From Henckelia pumila (lineage: Eukaryota > Streptophyta > Magnoliopsida > Lamiales > Gesneriaceae), in the NCBI RefSeq assembly GCF_033568475.1, contig NW_027331831.1, positions 1,054,001-1,118,000 on the forward strand: a stretch of 64,000 nucleotides of DNA. The letters run 5' to 3'. Positions 9,655 through 22,618 of this stretch are shown here, one piece after another. How positions within the stretch are numbered: the first letter of the stretch is position 1; every line of letters begins with the position of its first letter. A model generated the notes under the pieces. The model was not told where the DNA came from, made no database searches, and saw only the letters and a list, made by a program, of their open reading frames with translations. A program made the translations under genes and the position numbers.

Positions 9655-12600
9655 AAACTCATCAGTTGGCATTATAAGATCATGATCTAAGGGAGTTCAT
9701 CATAGACTGGTTTAAACTGCCTTGACTTGCGACTGGTCTTCCTGATGAACGCTGCTCTGTCCAAGAAAATAGGTTTTTAAAGAGGCCATAGCCCTACCTA
9801 CTACTGGGAGCACTCTTAGAAAGTGGCGATGATGTTGCTATGAGAGACTGAACTCTTAGAAGTCTATTTTGTATCTCTCTTTTCTAACATTGTGGACCCA
9901 AAAGAACTAAAGGGTACCAAAACCAATTTTTGCAGGGAAATAGGAAAACTGTTCTCCCTAGCATATGGTATCTAGACAGTGGATTTCTAGACATATGACA
10001 GAAAACAAAGAGCTACTCCAATCCATCAAACCAAAAGAGAAGGGATCTGTCACCTTTGGAGACAACAGCAAAGGAGTTATTGAAGGAATCGGCTCAATAG
10101 GTATTTCTAAATCCTGCTTGATTGATGATGTACTCCTAGTGAAAGGGCTTAAGCATAAATTACTAAGCATAAGTCAATTGTGCGATAGAGGTTATGAAGT
10201 CAAATTCACTCCCCAACACTGCACTATATCACTCATGACTGACAAATCCATAAATTTCAAAGGATATAGAAGTGAAAATATATACAAGGTTTCTCTAAAT
10301 AATTTATCTTTATCAAATATTAAAAGTCTTGTATCCTTGAATGTTGATGACAACATTTTTTGGCATAGACGACTAGGTCATGTTGGTCCTAATACCATAG
10401 AAAAACTTTTTAAACTTGATTTAGTTGTTGGTATGCCAAAACTCAATTTAAAATTAGATTCTGTTTGTGATGCATGTCAACTTGGCAAACATACAAGAGA
10501 ATCTTTTAAAAGCAAAAATTTTGTATCAACTTCTATGCCCCTTGAACTTCTCCACCTAGATCTATGTGGTCCCTCAAGGAACGCTAGCCTAGGAGGGAAG
10601 CTTTATGCATTTGTCATTGTGGATGATTTTTCACGTTACACGTGGACATTGTTTTTAGCCCACAAAAATGATGCCTTTGATTATTTTAAAACTTTTGTCA
10701 AACGAGTTGAGAATGAGAAAAATCTTTCTATAAAACAGATCCGTAGTGACCACGGAACTGAATTTCAAAATGAGAGTTTTTCAAACTTTTGTGAAGAGAA
10801 AGACATCGGTCACAATTTTTCTTGTCCTAGGACTCCTCAACAAAACGGGGTCGTTGAGAGAAAAAATAAGACACTTGTGGAGATTGCAAGGACCATGATA
10901 TGTGAGCATTCTCTACCAAAATATTTTTGGGCTGAAACAATGAACACTGCTTGTTACATTATCAATCGTGTATCAATAAGGCCAATTCTCAAGAAAAATC
11001 CATATGAATTATGGAGAGGGAAAAAGCCTAACATTTCATACTTTCCAGCTTTCGGTTCCAAATGCTATATTCATAATAACGGTAAGGACAACCTTAGCAA
11101 ATTTGATTCCAAATCCGACAAAGGTATTTTTCTTGGATATTCTACTACAAGTAAGGCTTTTAGAGTATTTAATAAACGTACTTTACTTGTTGAAGAATCA
11201 ATGCATGTAATATTTGATGAATCTATGTCTATAGTTCCTCGTAATACTAACGATGATGTAGAATTACTCGAAGAAGAGATGGCCTCCTCAAGCTTAAATG
11301 ATATAGATGTTTCTGTTGAGGAAACACCACTTTCGAAGGATTGGACGCTTCACAAAGATCATCTTATGGATCTTATCATTGGAAGTCCTTCGAAGGGAGT
11401 ATCTAATCGCTCTTCAATTAATAATAATTGCAATCATCTTGCTTTTATTTCGCATGTTGAACCTAAGTTCATTGATGATGCTTTATTAGATGATTCATGG
11501 ATTATTGCTATGCAAGATGAGTTGAATGAATTTACACGTAATAATGTTTTGAATCTTGTTCCTAGGCCGCATGATAGATCTATCATTGGTACTAAATGGG
11601 TGTTTAGGAATAAACTTGACGAGCATGGTACTATCACTAGAAATAAAGATAGGCTTGTAGCTAAATGATATAGTCAAGAAAAAGGCATAGATTATGATGA
11701 AACTTATGCGCCTGTTGCTAGACTAGAATCTATTCGCATGCTACTTGATTTTTCTTGCTCTAGAAATTTCAAGTTATTTCAAATGGATGTCAAGAGTGCA
11801 TTTCTTAATGGTGAATTGAAAGAGGAGGTTTACATTGAACAACCTGATGGCTTTGTTGATACTGCTTTGCCTGATCATGTGTTTAGACTTAACAAAGCCT
11901 TGTATGGATTGAAACAAGCTCCTAGAGCTAGATATGATAAATTGTCTACTTTCTTTCTTTCAAATGGTTTTTCAAGAGGAAAGATCGACATTACTTTATT
12001 CACCAAGAATTTCAAAGATGATTTATTAATTGTGCAAATCTATGTTGATGATATAATTTTTGGTTCTACTAATGAAACTCTTTGTCAAGAATTCTCTAAG
12101 TTGATGCAGGAACACTTCGAGATGAGTATGATGGGGGAACTTAACTATTTCCTCGGATTACAAATCAAACAGTGCAAGGATGGGTTCTTTGTAAACCAAA
12201 GCAAATACATCAAGGAGATTCTAAAGAAGTTTGGGATGGAGAACACAAAATCATCATCCACACCGATGAGCACAGCAATCAGACTCGACAAGGATGAAAA
12301 TGGTAAATCTGTAGATCAATCTTCATTTCGTAGTATGATTGGCTCCTTACTTTATGCTACTGCTAGTAGATCGGATATTATGTTTAGTGTTTGCTTGTGT
12401 GCACGATTTCAATCATGTCCAAATGAATCGCATTTGTTCGCCTTAAAAAGCATTTTCAAATATCTTTCAAATACTCCAAATCTCGGCTTGTGGTATTCGA
12501 AAAATTCTTTCTTTGATTTAAAAGCGTACTGTGATGCCGAATTTGGTGGATATAAGGTGGACAAGAAAAGCACTAGTAAAACTTGCTTCTTTCTAGGAAA

Positions 12601-12982
12601 TTGTTTATTTTCTTGGTTTTCAAAAAAACAAAATTGTGTTGCGTTATCAACAACCGAAGCCGAATATATGGTTGCCGGTAGTTGTTGTGCGCAAATTCTT
12701 TGGATGAAGCATCAATTGCTCGACTATGGTGTATCTTTTTCAAAAATTCCTATTTTCTGTGACAACACTAGCGCCATATGTCTTACAAAAAATCCGATTC
12801 AACATTCGCGCACCAAACATATTGACATTCGTCGTCATTTTATTCGTGACCACATCGAACAAAATGAAGTTGAACTTCAATATGTTGACACAACTAATCA
12901 AATTGCTGATATTTTTACAAAACCACTAGATGAAAATACTTTTATTCGTTTGCGTGGTGAACTTGGCATGATTGAGTTGTAA
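9655..12982 (+). pseudogene. Copia pol (protease, integrase, RT, RNase H), broken
   Basis: A protease segment WYLDSG (about 9966-9985) is followed by a one-base deletion that shifts the rest (SRHMT) to another frame. From there 9990-11668 is open: GAG-pre-integrase (FWHRRLGH with CDACQLGKHTR), the integrase core with its D,D,E residues (LDLCG, SDHGTEF, RTPQQNGVVERKN) and the start of RT (TKWVFRNK). A TGA at 11669-11671 interrupts. The same frame continues through the RT core (QMDVKSAFLNGEL, YVDDIIFG) and RNase H (TTEAEYM, SRTKHIDIRRHFIRDH), ending at 12982. The three lesions rule out a single functional polyprotein. Apart from them the domain set is complete, so decay is recent. Confidence 0.9.
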
Positions 12983-13432
12983 TCGCTTGTAGACATAAGT
13001 TTAAATTTAATGTCATATTAGGGGGGGAGCTTAATATTAAATTCGAGCAATTTAATATTGGATAATACAAATTAATTGTATTTATTCAAAGTTATAAAGC
13101 TCACATTTTATGTGAAATTTATGTGTTTCTTTTTAGAAATCATATTTCAATTCTCTTGTTTTTGCATTTACTTTTCCAGTCTTTTTGATTATCACAAAAA
13201 GGGGGAGAATTAGTTTGGTTAAATACTTTAACTAAGGGGGAGAGTTAGTTTGGTTAAATGCATGGAGAATAAAACTGGTTATTTGATAAACAAACTCTTC
13301 TTAACTAATTGTTTAAATTAGGGAAAGTTTTATTCATGCAATTATATTTTACAAATTTAAATTTTTTATTTAATATTGTACATTTTTTTCTCCTATTTAA
13401 CCAAGTTTTGTGATCATCAAAAAGGGGGAGAT
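12983..13432 (+). other. 3' untranslated region with repeated purine tracts, and polypurine tract
   Basis: No ORF. Four G-rich purine runs occur: near 13021 (gggggggagc), 13198 (aaaaagggggagaat), 13235 (taaggggg agag) and 13420-13432 (aaaagggggagat). Only the last abuts the 3' LTR and is the working polypurine tract. The phrase agttagtttggttaaat is repeated after the second and third tracts, so they arose by duplication. Confidence 0.8.
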
Positions 13433-15122
13433 TGTTACGCCTTAAACGCATACAAATCTCGTGTTATGAGATTAATGTTTTTAATGCATTAACAAGTCTG
13501 ATAATATTATGTTTTGATGATTACAAAACTCGGTTAATTGTTACTAACCATTTAAAGTGAGATTTTACAGATTAGATTTATTGATGATTAAATTCTTGGA
13601 AGCTATTTTGAAGCTATACATGTATTTATAAAGTCTTGTATTGCTCATTGAATGGATGAAACATTGTTAAGAGATATGAAGTAAAAGATAAGAAGAAGCC
13701 AAAGTATGGAGAATCAACTTCCGAAAATTACTGGGAACTTTCTAGGCATTGAAATCCAATCTTCACCAGTCATAATCGTGATGAGGAAGTTTTACATGTG
13801 CTGTCCAAATTTGAGAGCAATCCAACGGCTAGATATGAAGTTATGATTTTTTCACAAAAATTGTGCAGTACCTATTTCTGCAGAACTTGAAGTGAAGGAT
13901 GAAGAATCAACTTCTGAAAATTACTGGACGTGCTTGAGACATCCAAATCAAATCTCTACCAATCAAACTCAATATCATGATGTTTTAAAACTTATATCAA
14001 AACATATCAATCCAACGGCTAGATATGGAGTTATGATTTTTCCACAAAGGTTGCACAGTACCTATTTCTGCAGAACATGAAGCAAATGATGAAGATTCAA
14101 CTTCAGAAATTAACTGAGATTGTTTGAGACAACCAAATCAAATCTCTACCAATCAGATTCAAATTTAGGATGTTTTACAACCTCTGTCCAAAATTCAGAT
14201 CAATCCAACGGATGGATATGGAGATATGAATTTTTCAAGTTTGTTGCACTGAACAAGTTCGAAAACTTGATGAAGTGACTTCCGAAAATTACTGGAAATC
14301 TTTGACTCTTTAAAACCAAATCTGCACCTTTCAGAAGGAAGATCCAGATGTTTTAAAGCTTCCGTTCAAATTCCAAATCAATCCAACGGTTAGATTGAAA
14401 GATGTGATTTTTCCACAAAATTCGCTCAGTGCTGGGAAAAAGTAGGAAGCGGCGCCGAACACTTTTTGTCACTCCTTGACTTCTTAACACACGCTCCAAG
14501 TACTCAAATCATATTCAAATCTTTGCCAACTATAAATAGAGGCCATCCAAGTTCATTTGGAGACATCACAACTCATCTCTTCTCTCCTTTGCAAGCAATT
14601 TCTCACTATCAAAGTGTTTGTGTGATATATTTGAGAGTGTTTGTAAAAAATAGTTTGTGAGTTGGTTGTGCTATTGTTGTAAACACTTGAGTGTGAAGCC
14701 AAGTGTGTTGTGCTATCATTGTAAGCACTTGAGTGTGAAGCCAAGCGTTTGTGTTGAGGCTATCCTTGGAGCCCTTAAGGCCAAGAGTATTGAGTTGTAT
14801 CGACGCGGTGATCGTGTCAAGTTTTACGGCTATCCTTGGAGCCATCAAGGCCAAGACGTTGAAGTGCTAGTGGATCCTTGGTTAATCGATCTTAACCAAG
14901 AAGGGGAGACGTAGACGATTTATCGTCGAACTTCCATAAACATATCCTATCTCATTTATCGCTTTATTTCTTTTACGCATTTATTTACCGCATTTATTTT
15001 TGATTGCTTTAAGTCTTCCGCTTGCGTATTTGCATAATCGCTTTAAATTGCTAAAGTTGTCAATAGAACCTAAATTCTCACCCCCCCCCCCCCCCCCCCC
15101 CCCCCCACATTAGGTTCTAACA
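13433..15122 (+). repeat. 3' LTR of the 8.1 kb Copia element
   Basis: Copy of 7025-8688 with substitutions. It is slightly longer, mainly because of a run of 26 C at 15081-15106, where the 5' LTR has a short mixed C tract (about 8662-8672). The TATA box is at 14531-14538. Confidence 0.95.
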
Positions 15123-15127
15123 ACTTC

Positions 15128-15234
15128 AGGGGGAGACTTACTAATTCAGGGAGAAAAGTGTTTTAAACTCAGGGAAAATTTATGTTTAAAATTGTTTGTG
15201 CTGGTTTTTTCTAGAAATACAAAAAGGGAGAGAT
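15128..15234 (+). other. Old SIRE-like Copia element, end of 3' region and polypurine tract
   Basis: After the Copia insertion the older element resumes with cttcagggggagact, then ttcagggagaaaag and ctcagggaaaat, and finally acaaaaagggagagat at about 15219-15234, directly before an LTR start. Repeated purine tracts of this kind mark the 3' region of SIRE-type elements. Confidence 0.6.
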
Positions 15235-16051
15235 TGAAATGAATATTAATTTCTTGAAAATCTTTTTCTTAATCGTGTTAATTATAATATTGAATTTTGC
15301 ATTCTAGACAAAAGATTTGATATGATATGGTTAAATATTTTATGATCTCGATAATATATTTAGAATAGATATTTAACTTAATTAAATTATATCTTGATAT
15401 CGAATTGAAGAGTTTTATGGTTATTAAATATTATCAAGATATATGTGTTTATGCCTAATAGAGTTATATTCCTAATAAACACTTGTTTTCTTATTTGTCT
15501 AGGACTGTACAAGGAAATCATTTGCATGTTTAGACTTTCATCTATAAGTAAAGGATTCATGTGCACAAACAAATATGAACTTCAGAGAAGAATTCAGAGA
15601 GCTTTAATAGAAAATTACATAGAAGAATTCGAAGATTCTGAAGAAGTTTTGCAGACATTGTTGTTGCTTGTCCCCGTGCTACCGTTGGTGTTGAAGACAT
15701 CGAAGAAAACACTGTGGGAATAGTGTTGTTCGAAGATTTTTTGTGTCTTTTCAAATTTAGGCTACGGGAGTTGCATCTGATTTGTTTTACTCTGATTGTT
15801 TAGGATGTAAGTTTGATTTATCAATTTGTTGAGAAATTTAGGATTTATTTATTTTTCGTAAAATTATTAGTATTGCTTTGTAAGACTGATCTTATTTTTT
15901 CTAGTGATATTTAGCCCTAAGGCATCCGCACGAGTTTTTATACTCGTGCAAAATTAATTTCTTGTGTTATTTATTTTTGTTTATTTTATGTATTTATTTT
16001 TCGTTGTACCGTGTAAGTATTGTCTTTGGTGTTGTAACGCCACGGACAACA
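15235..16051 (+). repeat. 3' LTR of the old SIRE-like Copia element (right end uncertain)
   Basis: Begins TGAAATGAAT right after the polypurine tract. The segment around 15900-15970 (ctagtgatatttagcc... then atactcgtgcaa) has the same layout as 58840-58910, next to a tRNA-Met primer site, so both look like LTR R/U5 regions of related elements. The best right end I see is ...GGACAACA at 16051. No target duplication can be tested because the left end of the element is outside the window. Confidence 0.5.
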
Positions 16052-16199
16052 CCGACTCTTAATTTTATCCTACAATTGCAATACGATTTTTTTCAAAATC
16101 TTTTTTGTCGTAGCAAAAAGACAAGTTTTGTTTATGAAATAGACTTCGTGGGTTAAAAATATTATATGTTGACATTTGTTGTTTTCCAATTTCATTTGC

Positions 16200-17200
16200 G
16201 AATAACGACCCTGGTTTTATTGGCTCCGGGAGTGAGGTCTATGAATTTTTTTTTATTTTTTTAATAGATCCCATATGCGTGTAAGAATAAATAAGATTTA
16301 ATTGGATGTCATCCGATTAATCATGCGACCATTTGTAGGTTTGGAAGCATATAAATAAATAAATATCAGCAAATTTTGGAACACGTGCTTGATCAAACTT
16401 TTTTAAGAAATAATTGGATAAAAATCATTGGAGTTAGTTTATGCTATATCAAGAAATATACACATCATTTTTCTCCAGATGTTATATCAATAAATTTTGG
16501 AACATGTGCTTGATCAAACTTTTTAAAGGAATAATAATTGGATAAACATCTCCGGGTTAGTTTATGTTACATCAGAATATATAGATATCATTTTTCTTAA
16601 GATGTTCACGCGAAAATCATTCTAAAAACCCAAAAAATTTACTAATGTGTTTAACATGTGTTTTTTCACTGAGATGTTCACGTGAACATTTGGAAAAAAC
16701 ACTGAAATTAGAGTATTTCATCCGGTGTAGCATAGAATATCTCACCTTCTCGATATAATGAATTGTACTCAAAAGGGTTTGGATAATTCTTTTAAAAAAA
16801 AATTTGAACAAGGTTAATTTTTTAAAAATACTTTATAAATATCTTATGAGCCAACCTGCTTGAATTGCTCTAAAATAGTAAATACCGAAGATTGAATCAA
16901 TGTTTTTAAAAAATATTTTAGTTTATTATCTTTACATAATAATTATAATCATAATTTTATATAAATAATTCTGAATTAATATAATAATTTTCTTTTGTCA
17001 ATAATGGAAGCTAAAATCTCTATGTTATACTACATCTGTTCCTAATTAAATGACAATTTTTTTTTTGTCGGACGTATTAAAAAATTATTAGAAGCATCAT
17101 TATAAAAACAAGTTTCCAATTTTACCCTAATTATATGTAAGTTATTTAAAAGACTCTATATTTGACAAGGATGTATTAAGAAAATAGAAGGAAAATAATA
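16200..17200. repeat. Diverged copy of the segment at 28780-30200, with an internal tandem duplication
   Basis: Matched landmarks in the same order: aataacgaccctgg...ggctccgggagtgagg versus 28835-28875; tttggaacacgtgcttgatcaaac versus 29812-29838; ttgaattgctctaaaata versus 29975-29992; tttttaaaaaatattttagt versus 30012-30032; then the ctctatgttatac region versus 30120-30150. Within this copy, about 125 bp (16361-16482) is repeated at 16487-16607; the other copy has one unit. Non-coding and AT-rich. Either a dispersed repeat or an old local duplication. Confidence 0.6.
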
Positions 17201-17400
17201 TGGTTAATTTTATTTTATTTTTTGATATGCGGAGGGAAACACCCAAATAACCACTATGAATTTATGTGAATTCTTCTATGTCTGCCGATGCCAGAGCTTC
17301 GGTGCCCATACGGCCCGATTTTGTTTTATATATATATATATATATATATGTTTATGTTAACTTCTCAATCTCTGACAAGGATGATTCTATAGTTGGAGAC
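17201..17400. other. AT-rich spacer with a (TA)n microsatellite
   Basis: No gene seen. (TA)n runs at about 17324-17349. Confidence 0.6.
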
Positions 17401-17404
17401 TAGA

Positions 17405-17555
17405 TTAGCTAACGATGATGATGACAATTCATTTGTTTTAAGCCATTTAACCACTTTCATTGAGTCAACCTCGAGTATAATCTTCATTAAACCTTTTCTC
17501 CAAGCCAACTCCAAATCCTTTCGAACAACCCCAAAACTCCGCTTCCTCTATTGAA
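17405..17555 (-). pseudogene. RNase H-like fragment (LINE-type or RVT_3 family)
   Basis: On the minus strand, IEEAEFWG is followed, after a one-base frameshift, by VRKDLELAWRKGLMKIILEV and DSMKVVKWL. This matches the helix and strand pattern of the plant RNase H domain that ends many non-LTR reverse transcriptases: an AE near a Gly-Leu helix, then E-x-DS-x-x-VV. No reverse transcriptase is adjacent, so it is an isolated relic. Confidence 0.5.
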
Positions 17556-17889
17556 CAACGCCCAATTAAACTTGTGATCCATGGTTTCAGGTAGTTCACC
17601 TTTTGTAAACAAGGATAGTTGCTTGACCAACTTCAGTAAACCTCTCATCAACATATCAACTTCCTCTTGGTTGTGCTCTAACATGACAGTTTCTAAAGCA
17701 TCAAAGTAAAGAAAAAATTGTAATGATACTGACAATTTTTTAGATCACATTCAGTGAGGTTGACTATGATTCAAAGGTATAGCACAGAGAACAAAATCCC
17801 ATATACAGGCCTAAATAATTTGTAGATTGGAGGTTGAAGATGCATCAACTTGATTTCCACTTATTCTAAGTAAAAAGTTTCTACCAGGT

Positions 17890-19148
17890 CAAAGAGATCG
17901 GATTCCGAACTACAGCAGTGAGTGAGGTGTCGCTGACACATGAGATGCATGTAAGAACGGAAGGTCTGAGCTGTGGGATCGGATCATCCAAAGAGTATTG
18001 GAATGTCCAAAGTCTAGATTGGAACTTCCAGAGACAGGTGTCCAAAGACGTGTCAAGATATGCAGGATTAGATCGTATAAATCTGGGAGTGGACCACCCG
18101 ACCTCTTTTATAAATATATAACCCGAGAGATCATCAAAATTAGTCTGTGTTTGATGTGTAACTTTGGTCAGTGCATATTTTGGGTAGTTTTAGTTACATA
18201 CTCGAGGTTTGGGCGAGCGAAGTGGTACCGGAGTTATAGCAGAGTTGTGACTAAGTTTTGGAGCCTTCGACAACGGTTTGAAAACTGGTGCAGGTTTAGT
18301 CAGAGATTCCTAGTAGTTATTGGGAATGTTAAGGTTTTAGATCAGTAATAGCGATATGGTATTTACTGGGATTGTAGGCTTGGACCTTAGACTTGTGCTG
18401 CTAGGACTGACTTGTAAAGGTACGTGAGTACTGACTGAGATTGCCAAAGGTTAACATGCTTATATGTTGCATTTATGTGCCACGATGCATGTTTTATTGC
18501 TTTATTATATTGTGTTACATGTGCATGTATCATAGTGAGCATGTATCTCATTCGAGATAAGCCATTTTAATAGGGTTGCTCAACCCTATAATTTTGATAA
18601 GATCGAAAACCGGGAGCTACTATGATGATGGGGATCGATGATACGGTGATCTTGATGTATGTGAGCTACCCGACGGATTTGCCCCTAGATGGTTCTACTC
18701 ACTCTTGGCACCCAGTCTGAACGAGATTGATCTAGTGACCTAGTTACGTATTCACATCATATGCATGCATCATGTCAGTTTGTATACTCATACTTTACGT
18801 TATGAGCATTAGTCGCACATGTCCTTGTTTTTATTCTTGGAGACCCCATTCAACGGGACAAGTCTTAGGCTAGAAGAGGTCGAGGGTTTAAGGCATGGTT
18901 GAGGCAGAGCCAGTGAACGCTTGAGGAGGTTACCCTATTTTCTGTTTATTTGTTTAAATTTTGTTTTCAATTGGTTTGTGTAAACTGATGTTTGGACTTC
19001 AGTTTTTACCGTTTGTATTCTACCGGATGGTTATTGAAATTTCTATATGATTTAGTTTCCACAGTTGTTTCTCTCTGATTAAGTTCTACTTTAATTTAAT
19101 TGCATGCTTAATTTTGCACTGGTAGGTGATCTGGGTCGGGTCACTACA
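17890..19148 (+). repeat. Probable 5' LTR of a degenerate Gypsy element (left end not defined)
   Basis: Ends ...gggtcactaca, three bases before a tRNA-Met-like primer site at 19152. This tail is typical of plant Gypsy LTRs. The left end is a guess: about 17890, where the base composition changes. No second LTR was found in the window. Confidence 0.5.
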
Positions 19149-19151
19149 TTA

Positions 19152-19164
19152 TGGTATCAAAGCA
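19152..19164 (+). other. Primer binding site of the degenerate Gypsy element
   Basis: TGGTATCAAAGCA differs by one base from the usual TGGTATCAGAGCA complement of initiator tRNA-Met. Confidence 0.75.
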
Positions 19165-19389
19165 TGCATGATATTTTGGGACTTAGATGAGATGTTTTGG
19201 GAATAATGTTTGGTACTCTTTTTAGATGGTCGGACACGGTGATTAGTGTTGGTTGTGGGGACAAGATGCTCAGAGACATTCCCGAGCAAGATTGAAGACG
19301 TGTTGAACTGGTCGATTCCGATGATAATAGGTGAGATTTTTACTTTTCTGGATATATTATCATCGCTTGATTGTGAGTTTATCTTAGCT

Positions 19390-20920
19390 TGCTAGACCTT
19401 TGACTCGGCTGAATTGGAAATATATACCATTTGAGTGTTCACCTGAGTGTGGAGAAAAATTTTGAGAGCTTCGTAGGCGTCTGACTACTGCACCTGTGTT
19501 GACACTACCTTTTAGAAATGGAGTTTATGTTGTGTATATTGATGTCTCTCGGCAAGGTGTGGGTAGTGTCCTGACTCAAAAAATATGCATGTGATTGAAT
19601 ATGCCTCAAGACACTTGAAATCCCATGAAGGCAACTATCCACTGCATGATCTTGAGTTAGTAGATATCGTCTTTGAACATGGCGATTTGGCACCATTATC
19701 TATGTGGTGAGAGATTTGAGATATTTATCAATCTATGTGGTGAGAGATTTGAGATATTTATCAATCATAAGAGTCTGAAGTATTTGTCCACACAGGTTGA
19801 TTCGAACATGATACAACGTCGTTGGATGGATCTACTGAAAGATTATGACTGTCATGAGACTAATTACCATCCAGGATCTGCAAATATAACGTCCAATGCC
19901 CTTAGTCACAAGGTGAGATTATCTGCACTTTAGAATAGTTTTGTGTCAAACAATATCTAAGATTGGTGTTCGATGGGATTCAATTTCAGACACAAGAAAA
20001 GAATGGAAAGTATTTGCATTGCTACAATATTATCTAAGCTAGCCTTGTATACTCGGATTCGATATGCTCAGATTTCTGATCCTAAGACATAGCGATTGGC
20101 TCGGTTAGCCAATGGGGATAATACATCTTGATTTCACTACCACTCTGATGGTTTCATGTGTTCGTCTGGCCGTATTGTGATAATAAGGATGACACTTTAA
20201 GGAAAATGATAATATCTCTAGTCCACCATAGTAAATTGAGAATTCATCCTGAGTGTGACAAGATGTATAGAGATTTGAAGAATCGTTTCTGGTGAAAAGG
20301 CATGAAACGTAGTTTTTATCAATATGTATCTAAGTGTTTAGTGTGTCAGCAGGTTAAGGAAGAGAACTGACGGCCTGGAAGTTTGCTTCAAAATTTAAAG
20401 ATTCCTGAGTGGAAATGGGAGCATATCATAATAAAATTCGTGATCCATTTGTCGATGTATTTGAGGTATTGTGATGCTATCTAGGTCGTGGTGGATCGAC
20501 TCATCAAGTCAACACATTTTATTCTGTATAACCGAAATTTCACTTTTGATCGTATGCCTCATTTGTAAACAGGAGATTATTCGGTCGCATGGCATGCCTA
20601 TAAGTATTGTTAGTGACAAAAATCCTCGATTCACTTCAAGATTTTGGGGCAACTTTCATCGTACTCTAGGTACTAACTTAAGTCTGAGTATTGTATATCA
20701 TATATCCAAAGATTGATGACCAGTCTAAGAGAACAATCCGTACTCTTGAGGAAATGCTACGAGTGTGCATGTCATGGATTTTGGTCCAGCTTGGAAATAT
20801 CATCTTCTTTTGATTGAATTCGTACTCCAGTAAACACAACCTTATGGTCTTGGTGTTGTGGTGAGGTGGGATAACTGTTGCTCTAACATTGGGAAAATGT
20901 TGGAATTTTCAGACCATTTA
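19390..20920 (+). pseudogene. Degenerate Gypsy pol: end of RT, RNase H and integrase
   Basis: Broken frames give a clear series. The end of RT and the RNase H start (RRLTTAPVLTLPF, then VYVVYIDVSRQGVGSVL) are followed by VIEYASRHLKSHEGNYPLHD, HKSLKYLSTQ and RRWMDLLKDYDC. Integrase follows with its zinc-binding part (HHSKLRIHPE, CLVCQQVK), PEWKWEH, VVVDRLIKSTHF, and later LEEMLRVC. Gag, protease and most of RT are missing between the primer site and 19390, and stops and shifts are frequent. A 33-bp perfect tandem duplication (about 19699-19764) repeats LCGERFEIFIN. The domain order RT-RNase H-integrase shows Gypsy. The right end meets the solo LTR at 20925. Confidence 0.85.
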
Positions 20921-22618
20921 TTTTTGTTAGAGTAGATGTCCTGCAAGCCAAATGTTGGTCAGGGATTTTATTGACTCAAGTGTAATAACAATCTTTATTT
21001 TAATATAATTAATCTTTTATCTGGCATTTTCTTTATCTGTATACCCATGCAAGTTGCATAGATAAAGACCTTGAATATACTATAGTAAGATATGAGGTTG
21101 TACATGTGATGACAATCATGAAACACATATTATTAATTACTGTATATTCTAAATCAAGTTCCTAGTCGATTGAGCCGTCCATAATAAGGATAAGGATCGC
21201 TCGAGCTCGAGACTAGAATCTGTGATGATGTGTACCACGTTTCATTGGTATGAACATAGAGATGTTCAATCATACAGATTGGTGCTCATACGATGAGTTC
21301 ACTGAACTACCCTCCCTCGGACTTCCCAAGTGGTTATCATTCATCGAGTGGATAAGTCCGTGGTTATGGTTGTACACCATTAGTCCTTACGACCCGGGAC
21401 AACACTGAGGCTCTACATGCTAGGAGCCAGTGCATTATAGCCGGGGATTCACCGCTCACCTATGGGTGTGGATATCCTATGTGATAAAATGAGATAATAG
21501 TGCATGAAATCTCTGGTTAGAGTATAAGATGTGTAGTAGATTAAAGTGTTTACCAAGTTACACATGCGATGCCACTATGTATTCTCAAAGACATCACATC
21601 GTTATCAAAATTCACATGCAACCCTCGATGAACCAATGATTGCAGTTTCGATCGGGATATATGAGATGAAGGGACTGTACTGTATGTTAACCATAATCGA
21701 CTGGTTCTTGCAGGCACTATCAGTGATACCTAGGGAATCATGGGGCGGTGCTACTTAACGCTCTTACCATGATTCGATGGGTTAAATCAGAAATGAGTTC
21801 TGACATTTTATGATCAAGGAGTTGATGCGTAGAATGAGGCTAATAAGGGTAAGCCTGGACCCACAGCTAGTTGTATCCCTGAACCATTGAGGGTTACACA
21901 AGTACTGATTTCCCTGTTTCCGTTGAGATAATAAATTCAAAGAGTTGAATTTATGTTAAACAAATTTGGCTGGATCGATAGATAAGCTTTATAAATGGTT
22001 TATAAAGGCTTATAGAAATTTTGAGAGCAAAAATTAATTAAAAGAGTTTAATTAATTTTTCCGAGTTGGACTCGGATTTAAGGACTCACTCATATATATA
22101 TATATACGATATATATATATATATGGATATATATAATAAATATATATTTATGGATGTTGGACCTTATATTTATAATAATATATTATATATATATATATAT
22201 ATATATTATATTATTATATTAAAAAAAAAGGAAATAAATGAGTTGTCTCCCGACAACTCATTTACTCACCCCAATCAATATTTCAATTGATTGGGGTTGA
22301 GGCATTTTAGAAGAGGAGAAATGGTTTCTTCTCTGTAATGCTCTTCTATTCGAAGCTCTCTCCTCTCTGGTTCTGCTCTCTTCGACCAGTCATATTCTTC
22401 CTTTTCTCTTCGATAAATTTCTTCTTCTTTTAAGTGCGAATTAGAAGAGGAACAGGAAATCCGATCGTGGACCTGATTTGAAGAAAGGAGGAAAAATCCA
22501 GTTGATTGTTCGTAGGGATTTACAACAAGAGCTATTTTTGAAATTGTTTCGAAATAGTTGGAGCCATCGTCAATCTTTTAAGATTGATAGGTATAAATCT
22601 CTTAACTCCCTACGTACA

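Larger units (their letters stand above)
7025..15122 (+). mobile_element. Copia LTR retrotransposon (8.1 kb), plus strand, pol disrupted
   Basis: LTRs of 1664 bp (7025-8688) and 1690 bp (13433-15122) both start TGTTACG and end TTCTAACA, flanked by the duplication ACTTC (7020-7024, 15123-15127). Order: 5' LTR, tRNA-Met primer site, gag, protease-integrase-reverse transcriptase-RNase H, a 450-bp purine-rich 3' region, polypurine tract, 3' LTR. Integrase before reverse transcriptase makes it Copia. The gag type and the long 3' region with repeated purine tracts suggest a SIRE/Maximus relative. A stop after gag, a frameshift in the protease active site and a stop before the RT core make it non-functional. 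Confidence 0.95.

Noticed and set aside
22093..22215. Centromeric or telomeric repeat
   Set aside because: Simple TA/ATA microsatellite inside the solo LTR; no telomere motif or satellite period.
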